NCBI GenBank assembly: GCA_016946835.1
Contig: JACVTC010000069.1
Coordinates: forward strand, 137,501 to 195,000
Source: Neocallimastix lanati (nom. inval.)
Lineage: Eukaryota; Neocallimastigomycota; Neocallimastigomycetes; Neocallimastigales; Neocallimastigaceae
Length of the DNA stretch: 57,500 nt
Direction of reading: 5' to 3'
In this document: piece after piece, positions 14,151-27,440 of the stretch
How the letters are laid out: each line of letters opens with the position of its first letter
Position numbering within the stretch: position 1 is the first letter of the stretch
Program-made: the position numbers and the translations under genes
Notes under the pieces: generated by a model
Database searches by the model: none
Told to the model about the DNA's origin: nothing
What the model saw: the letters and a program-made list of their open reading frames with translations, nothing else

Positions 14151-15858
14151 GTAATTATAATAATAATAATTATAATAATTATAATAATAATAATATATAT
14201 ATATATATATTATTTGCTATTATTTATTATTTATTATTTATTATTTATTATTTATTATTTATTATTTATTATTTATTATTTATTATTTATTATTTATTAT
14301 TTATTATTTATTATTTATTATTTATTATTATTTATTATTTATTATCTTACCTTTGATACATGTTTTCCTGTTAAATGATGATTCTTTCCAAGAAGTTTAT
14401 ATGAATAATCTAAACATTCTTTTTGAATTTCATATCCTTTTTCATATTCTTCACATTTAATATATAATTCAGATAATTTACTAAGAATATTGATATAGTA
14501 TAAGTGATCTTCACTTAAATGGAATTTAATTACATTTATGGCTTGATTATAGAATTCTAAAACGGTATCATCAACGTCATATTTTCTTAATCCTTTATCT
14601 TTATCCGTTACAGTGGAGGTATGATCTGGTTCTTGATCTTGAGGAGATTCTCCTCCTTCTCCTCCTCCTCCTCCGTTATTTTCTTTTTCAAAGTCATCCT
14701 CATTATTTTCAATATCTACAAAGGAGGAATGCATGAAATAGGTTTCCATTAAACATTCTAAAATTAATGCACAATAGGAATGATTTTTATTTACCAAATT
14801 TAAGGCTGAATTACCATAAATCTGTGCTTCATCATATTTTCCAATACTATTATAATATTTAGCTAATCCAAGGAATCTTATGGCCGTTCTATTATTTTTT
14901 GTTAGTTTTAATTTATGTCCAAGAGAAGAGAAATGAATACCTAAATCATATACTTCTTTTTCTTCTACTGAAAGTCTTTCTGCTATATCAAAATTAGCAT
15001 TAACGGTTTTTGTTTTTGAAACAAAACCGATAAAGTTTTCTTTTGTAAATGGCTGTTGAAGTTTGAAATCATAATCAATTCTATCTTCAAAAAGAACTCC
15101 ACACTTAAATTTAATTTATTTTTTTTTTATTTTTTTTTTATTTTTTTTATTTTTTTTGTTGTTATTTTTGTTGTTTTTGTTGTTTTTGTTTTTGTTTTTT
15201 GTTTTTGTTGTTTTTGTTGTTGTTTTTGTTGTTTACATAAATAAAATAAATAAATAAATAAGTAAATAAATAAATAAATTAATAAATAAATAATATAAAA
15301 GAAATTTACATGATATTGCATGCTTATAAAAAGCATAGGTTTATGAATATTTTGGAATGCGGTATAATCTAATTTACTATCAAATTTCTTATTTACTATA
15401 CTCTCTATATTTTCTTTCCAGAACTTTTCATCATTTATAAATAATTATAATAAAAATAATTTATTAGATAATATAGTTCACATATATATATTGAATTTAT
15501 AATATTTTTAAAAAAAAATTAATAATTAGATTTTTAATAAAAGTTAATAGGAATAAATACATAAATAAAATAATTTTTATATATTTTTATATATTTTATA
15601 ATTTATATATATATATATATATTTACAGCTTTAGCCTTTGGTGAATTTCCTAATACAGTTTGGAATAAATTAATTATAAATGCTTGTATTTCTTCATCAA
15701 TTTTTGAAGCTTCAATACTCTTGAAATGATAAACTATTTTTCTTAATTTATCATTAAACACTGTTTTACAAGCTCTGGCAACCATTTCAGTATAACAGAA
15801 ATCTCTAATATATGGTAACTTTGTTAATTTGGCAATTAAACCTATTACATATCAATAA

Positions 15859-15900
<42 letters not shown>

Positions 15901-16926
15901 TTTCGAATTAATTTTTATTTGTTTATTATTTTTGTTTTAATTCAATACCAAATATATTAATGTATTCTTATAATATAATACAGTAATAATTAAAATATTT
16001 TTTTTAATTTTTTTTTTTTTTTTTAGAGATATATATATTTACTTAAATATCTGACATTAATTCCATTTTCATGCATAGTTTGAGTAAATTCTTCACTATC
16101 TAATGGTATAATTTGTAAATTATCTAATTGTTTGACAAATTGTGGTATAACAACATCTTTTAAATATCCACTGGCTTCTACTAAGTCTGCTTCATAACCA
16201 TCTAATTCCTTTCCATTCATTTGGAATTCAGAAAATACATCTGAACAAAGTTGAGTTTTATAAGTTTTAATAAATTCAGGTCTTAAACGATTTTGTACAT
16301 TAATGGTTTCCGGATCTTCAAGATTATCGCAATCCACTGGGAAAATATCACAAAGATTTAAGAAGTAGAACCTACTTGTTGGTTGACTGAAATAAACCTA
16401 TTGAGAAATATATATATCATTTATTTATTTATTTATTTATTATTTATTTATTTATTTAAATTAATTTAATTATAAATTAATAAGTTAATAAATAATTTTC
16501 TAATTATATATAATCATATATATATATATATATTCAATAATAAATAAATTCTATTTTATTATTTTTTTTATTTAAGATTCTTACTTCAACTGTTCCTGAA
16601 AGATTTATTGTAATTCTTTGACTATCATCTAAAATTACTTGATGTATGAGCATGAGAGTTAAAGACATTAATAATTAATTAAATAAGAATTTATTAACAA
16701 TAAATTTCTATAAATAAATTTAATATACGAAATATAACGTAATTATATATATAAAATTAAAAAAAAAAATAAAATAAAATAAAATAAAAAAAAAAAAAAA
16801 AAAAAAAAGGATATGATCTTTCAAATTTAATTTATTTCCAATTTCACTGATTTTGAAAATTGCATTATTATCTATTTTATATTCATCTGCAGTTAAATCA
16901 AATAAAAGTGAATTCTATATTTTATA

Positions 16927-16985
<59 letters not shown>

Positions 16986-18691
16986 GTTATGATATTAAAA
17001 GATTCTTAATAAAATTAATTTATATTATATATTTTATAAATTTAATATCCATATATATAAATTAGAGTTTGTATTAATTATAATATATTACTTTTTCATC
17101 TAGTGGCATTAATGCGCAAGCAACTAAACGGAAACCTTTATAATCAACAAGACAAAATAAAGATGTACAAACATCAGATTTCAATTTATTAATAGCATTA
17201 ATTGCTTTCAATTCTTGATTGGTTTTTGATAATTCAGCATTAATAACATTGGAATCTTCATCTATTCATTTTATGTATTTATTATCATAATTTTCGCAAT
17301 TATATAAAATATATAGAAATATGGAAATAATTTTTAAAAATAAATATTTTATACGTTTTTTATTTGTAACAATCATTATCTTTTATTTATTCTATTTCTT
17401 TATTAATATTAATTTATACTATTATTGTTATTGTTATTGTTGTTTATTTTTATGATTTTTTATTTTATGTATTTAAATTCTGTTTTAAAATTTACTTTCA
17501 TAATCAGTTGCAAATTGGAAAAATATTTCTCCATAAAGATATTTTCTTGGACTTGAAACATCTGCTTGTTGTTGATCATGTTTATTTGAAGAATGTAATT
17601 CATCAATGATTTTTCTACCATAATATTGAGATGCCTCTTGAAAGGCTCCAATTAATTCATATATTCTTATATCTATCCATTAAAAATTTTTTTTATTTTA
17701 TTTTATTTTGAAATAGTTATAAAGATATATTCATGTTTGCATATTATTTATGATAAGAAATGAAAAAATAGATAATAATGATAATAATAATAATAATATA
17801 AATATGTATATATATATATATATAATTTTCAGTTAAAAATAATAAGAATATAAGTACAATATATATATTTTAACTTTTTTTTTATTATTTTGCATACTCA
17901 TTTGTAAGAATGTATTATCTTTATCCTCTTCATTTAATGAAATTATATTTTGATATTTTTCATTCCATTTATCTAATTTTTATTTATTATATATATACAA
18001 ATATATTATTATTTATCTATTATACTTAAATTTTTGTTTGAATATATAAGAGCAAAGGAAAGAAAAAAAAAATATTTTTTGTTTATACATATATAATATT
18101 AATTAATCTACCTCCTGGATTCAGGAAATCTTTTGTTTTTGGATTATTACTTAATTCTTTTTTATATGAAATAATTATTTTTTTTTTAAAAAAAAAAAAA
18201 AAAAAATTAATAATAATATTTTATTATATTATTATATATATATAATATATCATATAATATATCAAGATATTGTTAATTGAATATATATGTATTTATCATA
18301 TAATTTCTCATTATAATTAGTTTTACATATATGTATATTTAGTTTTTTTTTTTTTTTTTTTTTTTTTTTATTATTATTATTTTATTGTATTGAATAATAA
18401 ATATTAACCATTTTTCCTTTTAAAGTCTTCCAATCTTTGTGTTCTATGTTTTAAATGCATAGGATATATTTATATATTTTAGAAATATGAAAAACCAAGT
18501 ATATGATTTCATATTTTTTATTTTTTTAACCTCAACATATATAAATAATATATATCAATAATATTTACGCAGTGACAAGCTGTGCATTAGGAGCATTTAA
18601 ATGATTTAATTCATCTGACGTTAAAATTGATGCATCACCAATAGACTTTTTTTTTTTAATAATTATATTATTTATTTTTTATTTTATTTCA

Positions 18692-18726
<35 letters not shown>

Positions 18727-20168
18727 ATTATAATTTATTTTTCAATATTATTAAATTTTATATATTTAATATAATTTATATTAGTTATAAATTTTGACAA
18801 TTATTGAAAATTGAATTAATAAATATGATTGTAACATAATTAAATTATATTTAATTATTTTTTTATTCTTTTGTATTAAAGTTTAAATCTGATTAATATA
18901 AATGTTTTTTATTATTATTATATTTAGAGATGTATGTATATATATATGTATATTACCAAAACACTGACTGAAGTATATGCATTATCAGCTTCATTTCCTG
19001 AAATACTACTTTGAGCATAAGCTGATCCAGAAATAGATGTTGTATCCTCTGAATAAACTGAATATAATTCATCTTCATCTCCTCCTCCTTTAGATTTTCC
19101 TGATTTAACTACTGTTTGTGCACTGGAAGTTTGTTGTATAATTTTAATCCAATCCTCCCGATCACTTTTAGTTTGTCCTGCAAAATAATACTTTATATAT
19201 ATATATATTACATTTTTATTTTGTTTTTATTTGTTAATGTTAATTTTTGTTTATATATATATATATATTAAAATATATTATATGAATTTTTGATGTATAA
19301 AATTATATATATATATATATTTTTTGTGATATAATGTAAATATTCCATTATTGAAGAATAAATATAATTATAAATATCAAAAAGTTGTTGTTTATTATAA
19401 ATTTATATATATATTGAAATATAGCATATATGAATTTTTTAATGTATAAATTTATATATATATATTGAAATATATTATATATGAATTTTTGATATATAAA
19501 ATTATATATATATATATATTTTGTGATATAATGTAAATATTCCATTATTGAAGAATAAATATAATTATAAATATCGAAAACGTTGTTGTTTATTATATAA
19601 AAATAAAAATAAAATAATAAATAAATAATATATATATATATATAAAATATAATATGATACTGTTAATGCTTATTTTTTTTTTATAAAATTTAATTTAGTA
19701 TATCTAAATTCATATTATATAGATACTAAAAGATTATTAAATAAAGAATCGAAATAATCATTTTTATTATATATATTTTATATAATTTATATTATATAAA
19801 AAAAAATTTAATAAAAAATTTTTTTCTTATTTTTTTTCTTTTTTTTTTTTTTTAATTTTTACTCTTTTATTTTTTGTTATTATAATAAAAGGGGATATTT
19901 TTTCTGTTTTTCGTAATATTCCTTTACTCAAATTTATTGTATCATTTGGAATTTCAATAATGGTATTTTCTGGATTAATTAAATGCTTTGGATGACATGA
20001 TTGTACAGCATGATCACGTTTATCATATATATGAAGTTCTACTTTGGGTTTATCAAATAAAACAAACCATTTTAAACGCCATTTTGATAAGAAATGATTT
20101 CCTCCTTTCTTATATACCCATCCTTGCTTTGCCACTCGTCTTCCAGTGTTTGCTGGTGTTGATATCAT
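13236..20168 (-). CDS. PH-CLU-TPR protein (CLU/CLUH-related), 15 exons
   Basis: Exons: 20168-19863, 19190-18957, 18645-18569, 18443-18409, 18156-18112, 17972-17898, 17672-17496, 17261-17092, 16914-16815, 16643-16585, 16397-16043, 15841-15627, 15423-15310, 15103-14351, 13907-13236. They sum to 3387 nt (1128 residues) with every phase matching. Residues about 14-125 are a PH domain (KQGWVYKKGGNHFLSKWRLK, later RYYFAGQTKSDREDWIKIIQ). A Ser-rich linker follows. Residues about 233-600 are a CLU domain: DKWNEKYQ, LFCLVDYKGFRLVACALMP, LNLKDHQV, SRFYFLNLCDIFPV, RLRPEF and MHENGINVRYL (compare the family's GINMRYLG). TPR-like helices follow from about 700 to 1050 (YNSIGKYDEAQIYGNSALNL; LSELYIKCEEYEKGYEIQKE), with a Gly/acidic insert in exon 14. 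CLU proteins bind nuclear-encoded mitochondrial mRNAs and affect mitochondrial distribution. An N-terminal PH domain is not part of Clu1/CLUH as I know it. Intron 9 is AT-AC; the rest are GT-AG. Confidence 0.88.
14214..14343. repeat. (TTATTTA)n heptanucleotide array in PH-CLU intron 14
   Basis: About 18 copies of a 7-bp unit, with one 3-bp slip, directly abut the exon 14 donor. An (AAT)n tract at 14098-14195 lies next to it. Confidence 0.9.
15115..15240. repeat. T/G-rich low-complexity tract in PH-CLU intron 13
   Basis: Irregular (TTTTTGTTG)n-like sequence between exons 13 and 14. It gives spurious Phe/Val or Lys/Gln frames and has no coding sign. Confidence 0.7.
16644..16814 (-). other. U12-type AT-AC intron (intron 9 of the PH-CLU gene)
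   Basis: On the coding strand, exon 9 ends GATC and the intron starts ATATCCTTTT, matching the minor-spliceosome 5' site ATATCCTT base for base. It contains GTCTTTAACTC near its end (branch A about 16659) and finishes with AC at 16645-16644, 15 nt from the branch. Joining there gives LNLKDHQVILDD, restoring a conserved CLU motif in the right phase. No GT donor exists near the required exon end. Confidence 0.88.
16922..16985. repeat. (ATT)n microsatellite in PH-CLU intron 8
   Basis: About 20 uninterrupted ATT units lie just upstream (gene direction) of exon 9, in the intron 17091-16915. Confidence 0.9.
19268..19600. repeat. Tandem duplication, period about 197 bp, in PH-CLU intron 1
   Basis: A block containing gtgatataatgtaaatattc and ccattattgaagaataaata occurs at about 19326 and again at about 19523, followed by a matching gttgttgtttattata. 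The copies are nearly identical. Confidence 0.8.
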
Positions 20169-21221
20169 TTCTTTTTTTTTTTTTTTTTTTTTTTTTAAGT
20201 TTATCTTTCTTTCTCTCTCTCTCTTTCTTTTCTTTTCTTTTCTCTCTTTCTATCTCTCTATCTCTCTCTATTTATTTTTAATATTTTTTCTCCTTTCCTG
20301 ATATTATTCTATTCTTTTTTTAAAAAAAAATTTTTTTTCTATAATAATATTCTTTTTAATTATATTATTATTATTTTTTTTATTTAGTTCTTTTTTTAAT
20401 ATTATTAATTTATTGTTCAATAAAGTAAATAATGACAAACTCGTTAATATAATATTTTTTTTAATTCTTTTTTAAAAGATATAATATTTAATTATATATA
20501 TAATAATAATATTTAAATTTACATAATGATTTTTTTATTATAAATATTTCAATTATTATTAATATATATTATATATAATATATACATTTTTTTTTTTTTT
20601 TTTTTTAATTTTCATCTATTTAATAACATTAATAACAAAACAATAATAAATAAATAAAATAATTGAGAAAAACTTAACAATTAAAGTTTTAATAATATTA
20701 TAGTTTACAATTTTAAATTATATTAAACCAAAAAAAAAAAAATTACGATGAATGCTTAATATAGTTCAAAAAAAAAAAAAAAAAAAAAATTTAACAATTT
20801 AATATATTATTATATATGAATTTTAAAAACTAAGAATAATCTTGTTAGTATATCTATAATAAAAAGTTCATAAGAATCATATTATGATAAATAGTTATAC
20901 TAATAAACTTTATATAAAAACTTAATATTTATTAAACATAGTTTAAATAAATTATTAATTAATATGATAAAATATAATAATATTAAGTATTTCATTAAAA
21001 AATGGAATATCCATTTTTCACACAAAAAAGGATTTTTTAATAAAATTTTAAATTTCTTTATTTAAAAAAAAAATAAAATAAATAAAATAAAATTAATAAA
21101 AAAAAAAAAAAAAAAAAAAGGCTCATTAATAAAATTATTAATATTAAAGATTAATTATGATAATTGAATACTTTTTAATATATCAAGAAAAAACTAATGA
21201 TCAATTTTTATTTAAAAAAAA

Positions 21222-21265
<44 letters not shown>

Positions 21266-21284
21266 ATATAAAAATATATATAAG

Positions 21285-21326
<42 letters not shown>

Positions 21327-21638
21327 TTACGGTATGTTTGCATATTTACAAACATACATACATTTTGTACATTAAGAAAACTTTTTAAAATAATGATTGT
21401 AAATAATTAATAATTAATAAATAAAAAAAAATAATAATAAATAATTGTAATTAATATTTATTCATAATTATTATTTAATAAAAATGCTTATTAACATAAC
21501 TAATTAAGAAAAAATATATATATATATCAAAAAAAATTTTTACGAAAACTTTTTTTTTTTACAAATTAATAATAAAATAAAATAAAATATTTTATATTAT
21601 ATATATTAATAGGTTTATTTAATAAAAAAAAAATAATA

Positions 21639-21675
<37 letters not shown>

Positions 21676-22183
21676 GATTATATAAAAAAAAAAATTAAGG
21701 AATACATTTTTTTTTTTTTTTTTTTAATTACATATATATTGTAATAAAATTAAAAATTTTACTAATAATTAAAAATTAAAAATTTAAATTAATATAAAAA
21801 TTGTTAAATGAATAGAACAAAAAAAAAAAAATAAAATAAAATAAAAAGATGAAAAAGATGAAAAAGGTGAAAGAATAGGTAAAAAAGAAAAATTCTTTTT
21901 TTAAAAATAATAATAATAATAATAATAAATTATATATAAATTACATATATTTTATTTTATTATAATATTTATTTTTAAAAATTATTTTTGTATTATATAA
22001 AATGTCTTAAATATATATATAAAAAGAATAAAATAGTTGATTAATTAATTATAATTTTTAATTTTTTTTTTTTTTTATAAAAAAAAAATATTAAGAAAAG
22101 AAATGAATAAAAAAAAAAAATAAAAATAAAAAAATATTATTTAATAAGTGATTTTTTTTTTTTACTACTATTATTATTATTAC
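20169..22183. other. Spacer between the PRP8 3' end and the PH-CLU start
   Basis: Both flanking genes are on the minus strand, so this holds the PRP8 3' UTR/terminator and the PH-CLU promoter. It has poly(A)/poly(T) runs, (TTA)n tracts at 21286-21326 and 21637-21675, and a pyrimidine tract at 20204-20270. No gene is seen. Confidence 0.6.
20204..20270 (-). promoter_or_regulatory. GA-repeat tract just upstream of the PH-CLU start codon
   Basis: On the gene's strand this is a run of GA and GAAA repeats about 35-100 bases before the ATG at 20168. It contrasts sharply with the surrounding A/T-only DNA. It could be a core-promoter or 5' UTR element, or merely a microsatellite; the role is inference. 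Confidence 0.35.
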
Positions 22184-25100
22184 TTAAGCAAATTCATCTT
22201 CAATATCAACTTCTTGATTCATTTCAGTATTAACACCAGATCCAACATTAGTAAAACCTTCACTTTCTAATCCAGAGAAGTTTAAGAAATGACTTGGACG
22301 ATGACATTCATCAAAGAAACTCTTTGGAGTATCAAGTTGTAAAGTATATTTCATTTCGGTTCTATGCTTAGCACCCATAAAGTGATAATTCCAAACACCA
22401 TCAGGTTCTGGTACCATAAAGAAACCAAGGAAACGATCACTTAATAACATTTGTACCTTTTCATAATAAGATGGTAAATAACCAGGTGGATTAGCAGTAT
22501 TATCCTTATTATTACGACCCCATTCATAACCTGCTGGAGTCACCTTGTAAGCAGTCAAAGAACATGAACCTGGAGTGAAACTACATGTTATGATAACAGT
22601 CTTTTCTCCATTCCATGATTTATTATCAGCCATAATCTTTGAATGAATGGTAACATCGATTGGACTAAGTTGTGGTAATAAAGCGGGTTGAGTATGGATC
22701 CAACCTAATGGTTCTAAGTTTCTTAAGTATTCATGTTCAGGAATTTGAGCTGGTAAGTGAACTTGTTGATGAGTACCCCACTGTGGAACTAAGACAATAC
22801 ATCTAATTTCCTTAACTTGAGCATTATCTGGTGGACTGACACCATAGAGATAGCCAGCAATTTGAGTTCTAAGATCACTGATACATATGAATTTCTTTAA
22901 TATATTCTTTGGTAAAATGTAGGTGTAACCTGTTTCCTTAATATCATCAGAATCAACATAAATATGATTAGTTCTAAGATGTAAGTTAGTACTTGAAATG
23001 GCACGAACTCTCCATTCAGTCTTCGATGAGAATGTTTGAGATTCATAGTTAGATGTAGTAGTAACAATCATTTCATCACCATGAATATTTTGAGTCTTTG
23101 TAGTGACAGCAGTAAGTTGACTTTGTTCTTTATTTTGCTTATCAATTTCAACAATTTGTTGTCTTTGTAAACTTGGAGCCGAAATTTCCATACCCAAAAT
23201 AATATCACGAATTTCTGGAGCAGTTAAACTAGCAACATTAACATTATTCTTTTTACCATAATCACCGAGAATAAGATCTTTAAGTTTATTTTCAAGAGTA
23301 ATCCATTCATCATCAGTAAGTGTTGGCCAAATATGATGTGGTTCGGTGACAGTATTCTTATCTGGTCTTAAAATAATCTTTGTCTTTTCATTATTAATAT
23401 GAAGGGAACGAAGTATCATAATTAAACGTGAGAAAGCAGTATGACTACTAACAGTCTTTAACCAATCATCATATAAATTGAAAAGAACCATTTGTGGTTC
23501 AATAGCCTTCAAAATTAAATCACCAAACTTTTCAATCTTTAAACATGCTTGGAATGGAAGTTGTAATTCACTACCTTTAATTACAATGTTAGGGAAATCG
23601 AGTAAGTGAACTTCAAGTGGATCCAACATACCTTTACGGGTAACAATAATTTGCTTTGGTTGTTCTTCAACTGGTAAGGAACGAATAAGAGCAGCAACTT
23701 CTTCTGCAGTCTTCCATTTAGCTAATTGACCTAAACGCTTTTGACCTGCCCATACACTAGTGTGAATAATCTTAAGGAACAGTTGACCAGTTCTTGGGTT
23801 GAAAATGAAAATAGCACCATTAATTGGTTTAGTTGTTAAGTTACCTTCGAATGTTTTGTGAATAGTGACACGATATACATTTGTATCATCAACGAACCAA
23901 ATAATTTGATTACTGAAAAGTTCAAGATAGTTACTAGATGAAAGATATGGTTCAGTTGGTTCTGAAGAATAAAGTTGAAGACCCTTTCTAACACGTTCTC
24001 TTAATACATATAAAGCTGGGTTAGCTTTAATAATTTTAGCCATAGCTTGTTGAATTAATGGCTTCATACCAGCAAACCAGTTACCATAGGCACTATGTAA
24101 ATTATAAGCTAAATCAATACCAATCATAGTACCAGTTGGTGATGGATAAATACTCATATTATCTGTAGTGTATTCTAAGTATTTAGCACGAACATAACGT
24201 TCAATATCGTGTGAATCAAAATCACCCCATCGTAATTGAACATCAATCCAAAACTTTTGAGTAGTTGCACCATCAAAGGAATCCTTAGTATCATTTAATA
24301 AACTTGGTTTACTAACATTCCATTTATAAGCAGCAAATAATAAAATATCAGCACATGAAGAATTCATCTTGTATGACTTACGTGGGTGAATAGTTTCCTT
24401 TTGAACAGTTTCAATTTCAAGAGCTTCTAATTCTTGATCAAATACTTGACACAAATCCATAACAATACTTTCGTGAATCTTTTGCCACAAGTGAGCTCTG
24501 AAAATTTGAATTAACGAAATCTTCAAAGTTGGAATCTTACCATTCATGTAAATACCTGTTAAATCTAATTGTACTCTGAAACCGACATATACATTAGCTC
24601 TGTTAATTGTTGGGGACCACCAAAGGGTGAAACGACGATTAGGAATTTGATTAAGACCAGAACGTTGGGCATTTGTTAATTTCTTATATTTCATACTTTC
24701 TTCAAAACCAGATGCCTTTTCCCAGAACAAACCTTCCCATGTTGGGAAGTAAGTACCCTTGAATAATGTATGCTCTAAAATACCTTCAACACCACCTAAA
24801 GCTTGAATCATATCAGTACGATAATTATTTAAATTCCATAATTTACCATCATGTCTAGTATGAGTCCACCAGAATGGATTATTCTTAAGTACTTGATATT
24901 GCTTAAAGTCAGTACGTACACGCCATCCCTTATCATAAGCAAGAGTATGTCTATCCTTTTGGAAAAGGGTGTTAATTCTTGGAATACCTCTGTCCCAACT
25001 ATCTTCAAGATCTTCTAACGTTAATCTTCTGTTTTGAGCATTAGCTTCTTGTCTCTTTAATGCATATTCAGCCCAAACACGTTGAGAATCGATGAATTCT

Positions 25101-27404
25101 GATTCCCAAGGTTGAATATATCTGTAAAGATTTGGAATAACTTGGTCTTCTTCATGAGACATACCACTTCTGAAGTGTGTAATACCAGTCTCGGTTTGCT
25201 TACTCCATCTTAAATCACTTTGAGGAATTAATACATGACCCATACTTAACATACCTAAACCACCCAATTCTTTTGGTGTATAGAAAACAACTGGTGGGAA
25301 TCTACTTGGCATTTTTGAATTCAAACCAATCTTAATACGAGTTTGAATTTTGTTTTCACATTTCACTAATAAATCTAAGAGTTCACGAGTATGAACTGCA
25401 GCTTCACGATAATATGTCATTAAACCAATTAATGCTGTATTCCATTTATTAACAATTTTTGTAAATGTAGTACTACCAGATGCCATAAGTATTTGACGAA
25501 TTCTATTATGGAATTTTTGAAGACTAGCATCATCGACTCTAAGGAAAGCTTGAGCAGTTCTTTCTTTAGTTTGTTCATTAATTAAATTCCAAACACCTTC
25601 ACTTAATGTAAATTCTTCATGTATACTACGAATCTTTGGTAAAATTCTAACTTCAAAACCACACATTGAGAATAAAAGATTTGGATTATCTTTACTATAG
25701 ACACTAACAAAGCTTTCCTCCCATTCAATAGTAGTAAGACTTCTCGGAAGACGATTTTTAATATCCCAAAATACAGCTCTACCTAAATTAACATCATGTT
25801 TCATTAAACGCATACGACAATCACGCGGCCAACATTTCTTGGAAGGATAACCAACAATGTTTTCATTATTTGGATCTGGATGTTCGGTTAAGTATCTTTG
25901 AATTAAATCACGAGCTTCTTCTTCTGTAAATCTAAACATAATATGAACTTTATCAATGTATCTTGAATATAATCTGATTGGATGACGAGTTTCTGTTTTT
26001 ATATCCTTATATTGTAAGAAGTCATTTGGAAGTTGTGGAGGACCAGCCATTTCACTAGCTCTCTTAAGACCAAGAATAAGAAGATCTAAAACAAGACCAT
26101 AGTATTGGAAAATAAAACTAGCAAATTGTAAACCTCTAATAAGACCATAAGCATTAACGTGATTCATATCCTTATAATTCAATACAATATTATTCTTTGC
26201 AGTCATATAATCAGCAATATTATGATCTAAAATTAATCTTAACAATCTATTTAATAATGTTAAATCAATTTTTTCATATACTCTACTAAGTTGAGTTTCT
26301 AACATAACATTACATTGTCCATCGCCAGTTTCCCAAACATCAACTAAGTTATTAATACCTTGACACCATTTATAAACAAGAAGTGGTGGTGGTTCTGAAT
26401 CACTTGGCTTAATCCATGCTGGGAAGAGATGACGTTTATCAGCTTCATACCATAAATATTGATCTAAGTAAGCATCAGTAATCTTTTCTAAGGGTTCAAT
26501 ACTATATACTGGAATTAAATGACTATATAAATCCATAAATTCAATACCAACTTCCTTAAATGCACGTTGAGTTAATAACAATCTCTTAATACGAGAAAGA
26601 CAGTCATGAGGATTATCGTAGGCTTGTTCAATTAAACCGAGTTCTTCTCTCTGACTTTGGTTTAATCTACCCTTAACACTATAAGCTTCCTTTAATCTTT
26701 CTAAAGCCAAAGTTAATAATTTTGTATCATGCTTATATGAAAGTGGAGGGAATGGAATTGGTGAAAATCTTCTGCTTTCTAACCAGTGAACAGTACTTGT
26801 ATAAATAGCAACAGCTTCTTCAGCAGTAATATATGGACCATCCTTTAAATAATTATGTTGTCTTTCCTGTTCAGCCTTTAACCAAAGACGAGTTAATCTA
26901 CCTAAATTCTTTTTACATACAGTCTTATCAACAGTAGCTCCTCTACGAATACGCTCTCTATTGTAGTGAGCTACACTAGTCCACCAATCAGCCTTTGATT
27001 TGACATAACGTAAAATCATATTTTCAATAGGAGTTGGTAAACCAGGAACCTTCCATGGAATATTTGCTTTCCAACAACGCCAAGCTTCACTTAAATGTTG
27101 TAAAATAGTTCTTGATTTATTAGCTTTAATACCTTCTGGCATCATATCTAAAATATCATGCATAACAGCAGCACGTAATTCAAGATCATAATGAGATTCA
27201 ACACGTTGTTTAGTAACAGTTTTAGCAATACCCTTTGATTGACGACCTTCAAAGTGACGTGCTAATAAATTACCTAACCATCTTTCTAATAATGGAACAA
27301 TACCACGCATAAAGAATAACCATACTCTCCAACCTGGAGCCCAGAAACCACAACCTGGACCTTTACCAACAGGACCACTATTGAAACGATAATAGCTATT
27401 AAAA

Positions 27405-27440
<36 letters not shown>

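Noticed and set aside
22184-27395. Possible Prp8 intein, as found in various fungi
   Set aside because: The long exon reads straight through all conserved Prp8 blocks with no inserted splicing domain.
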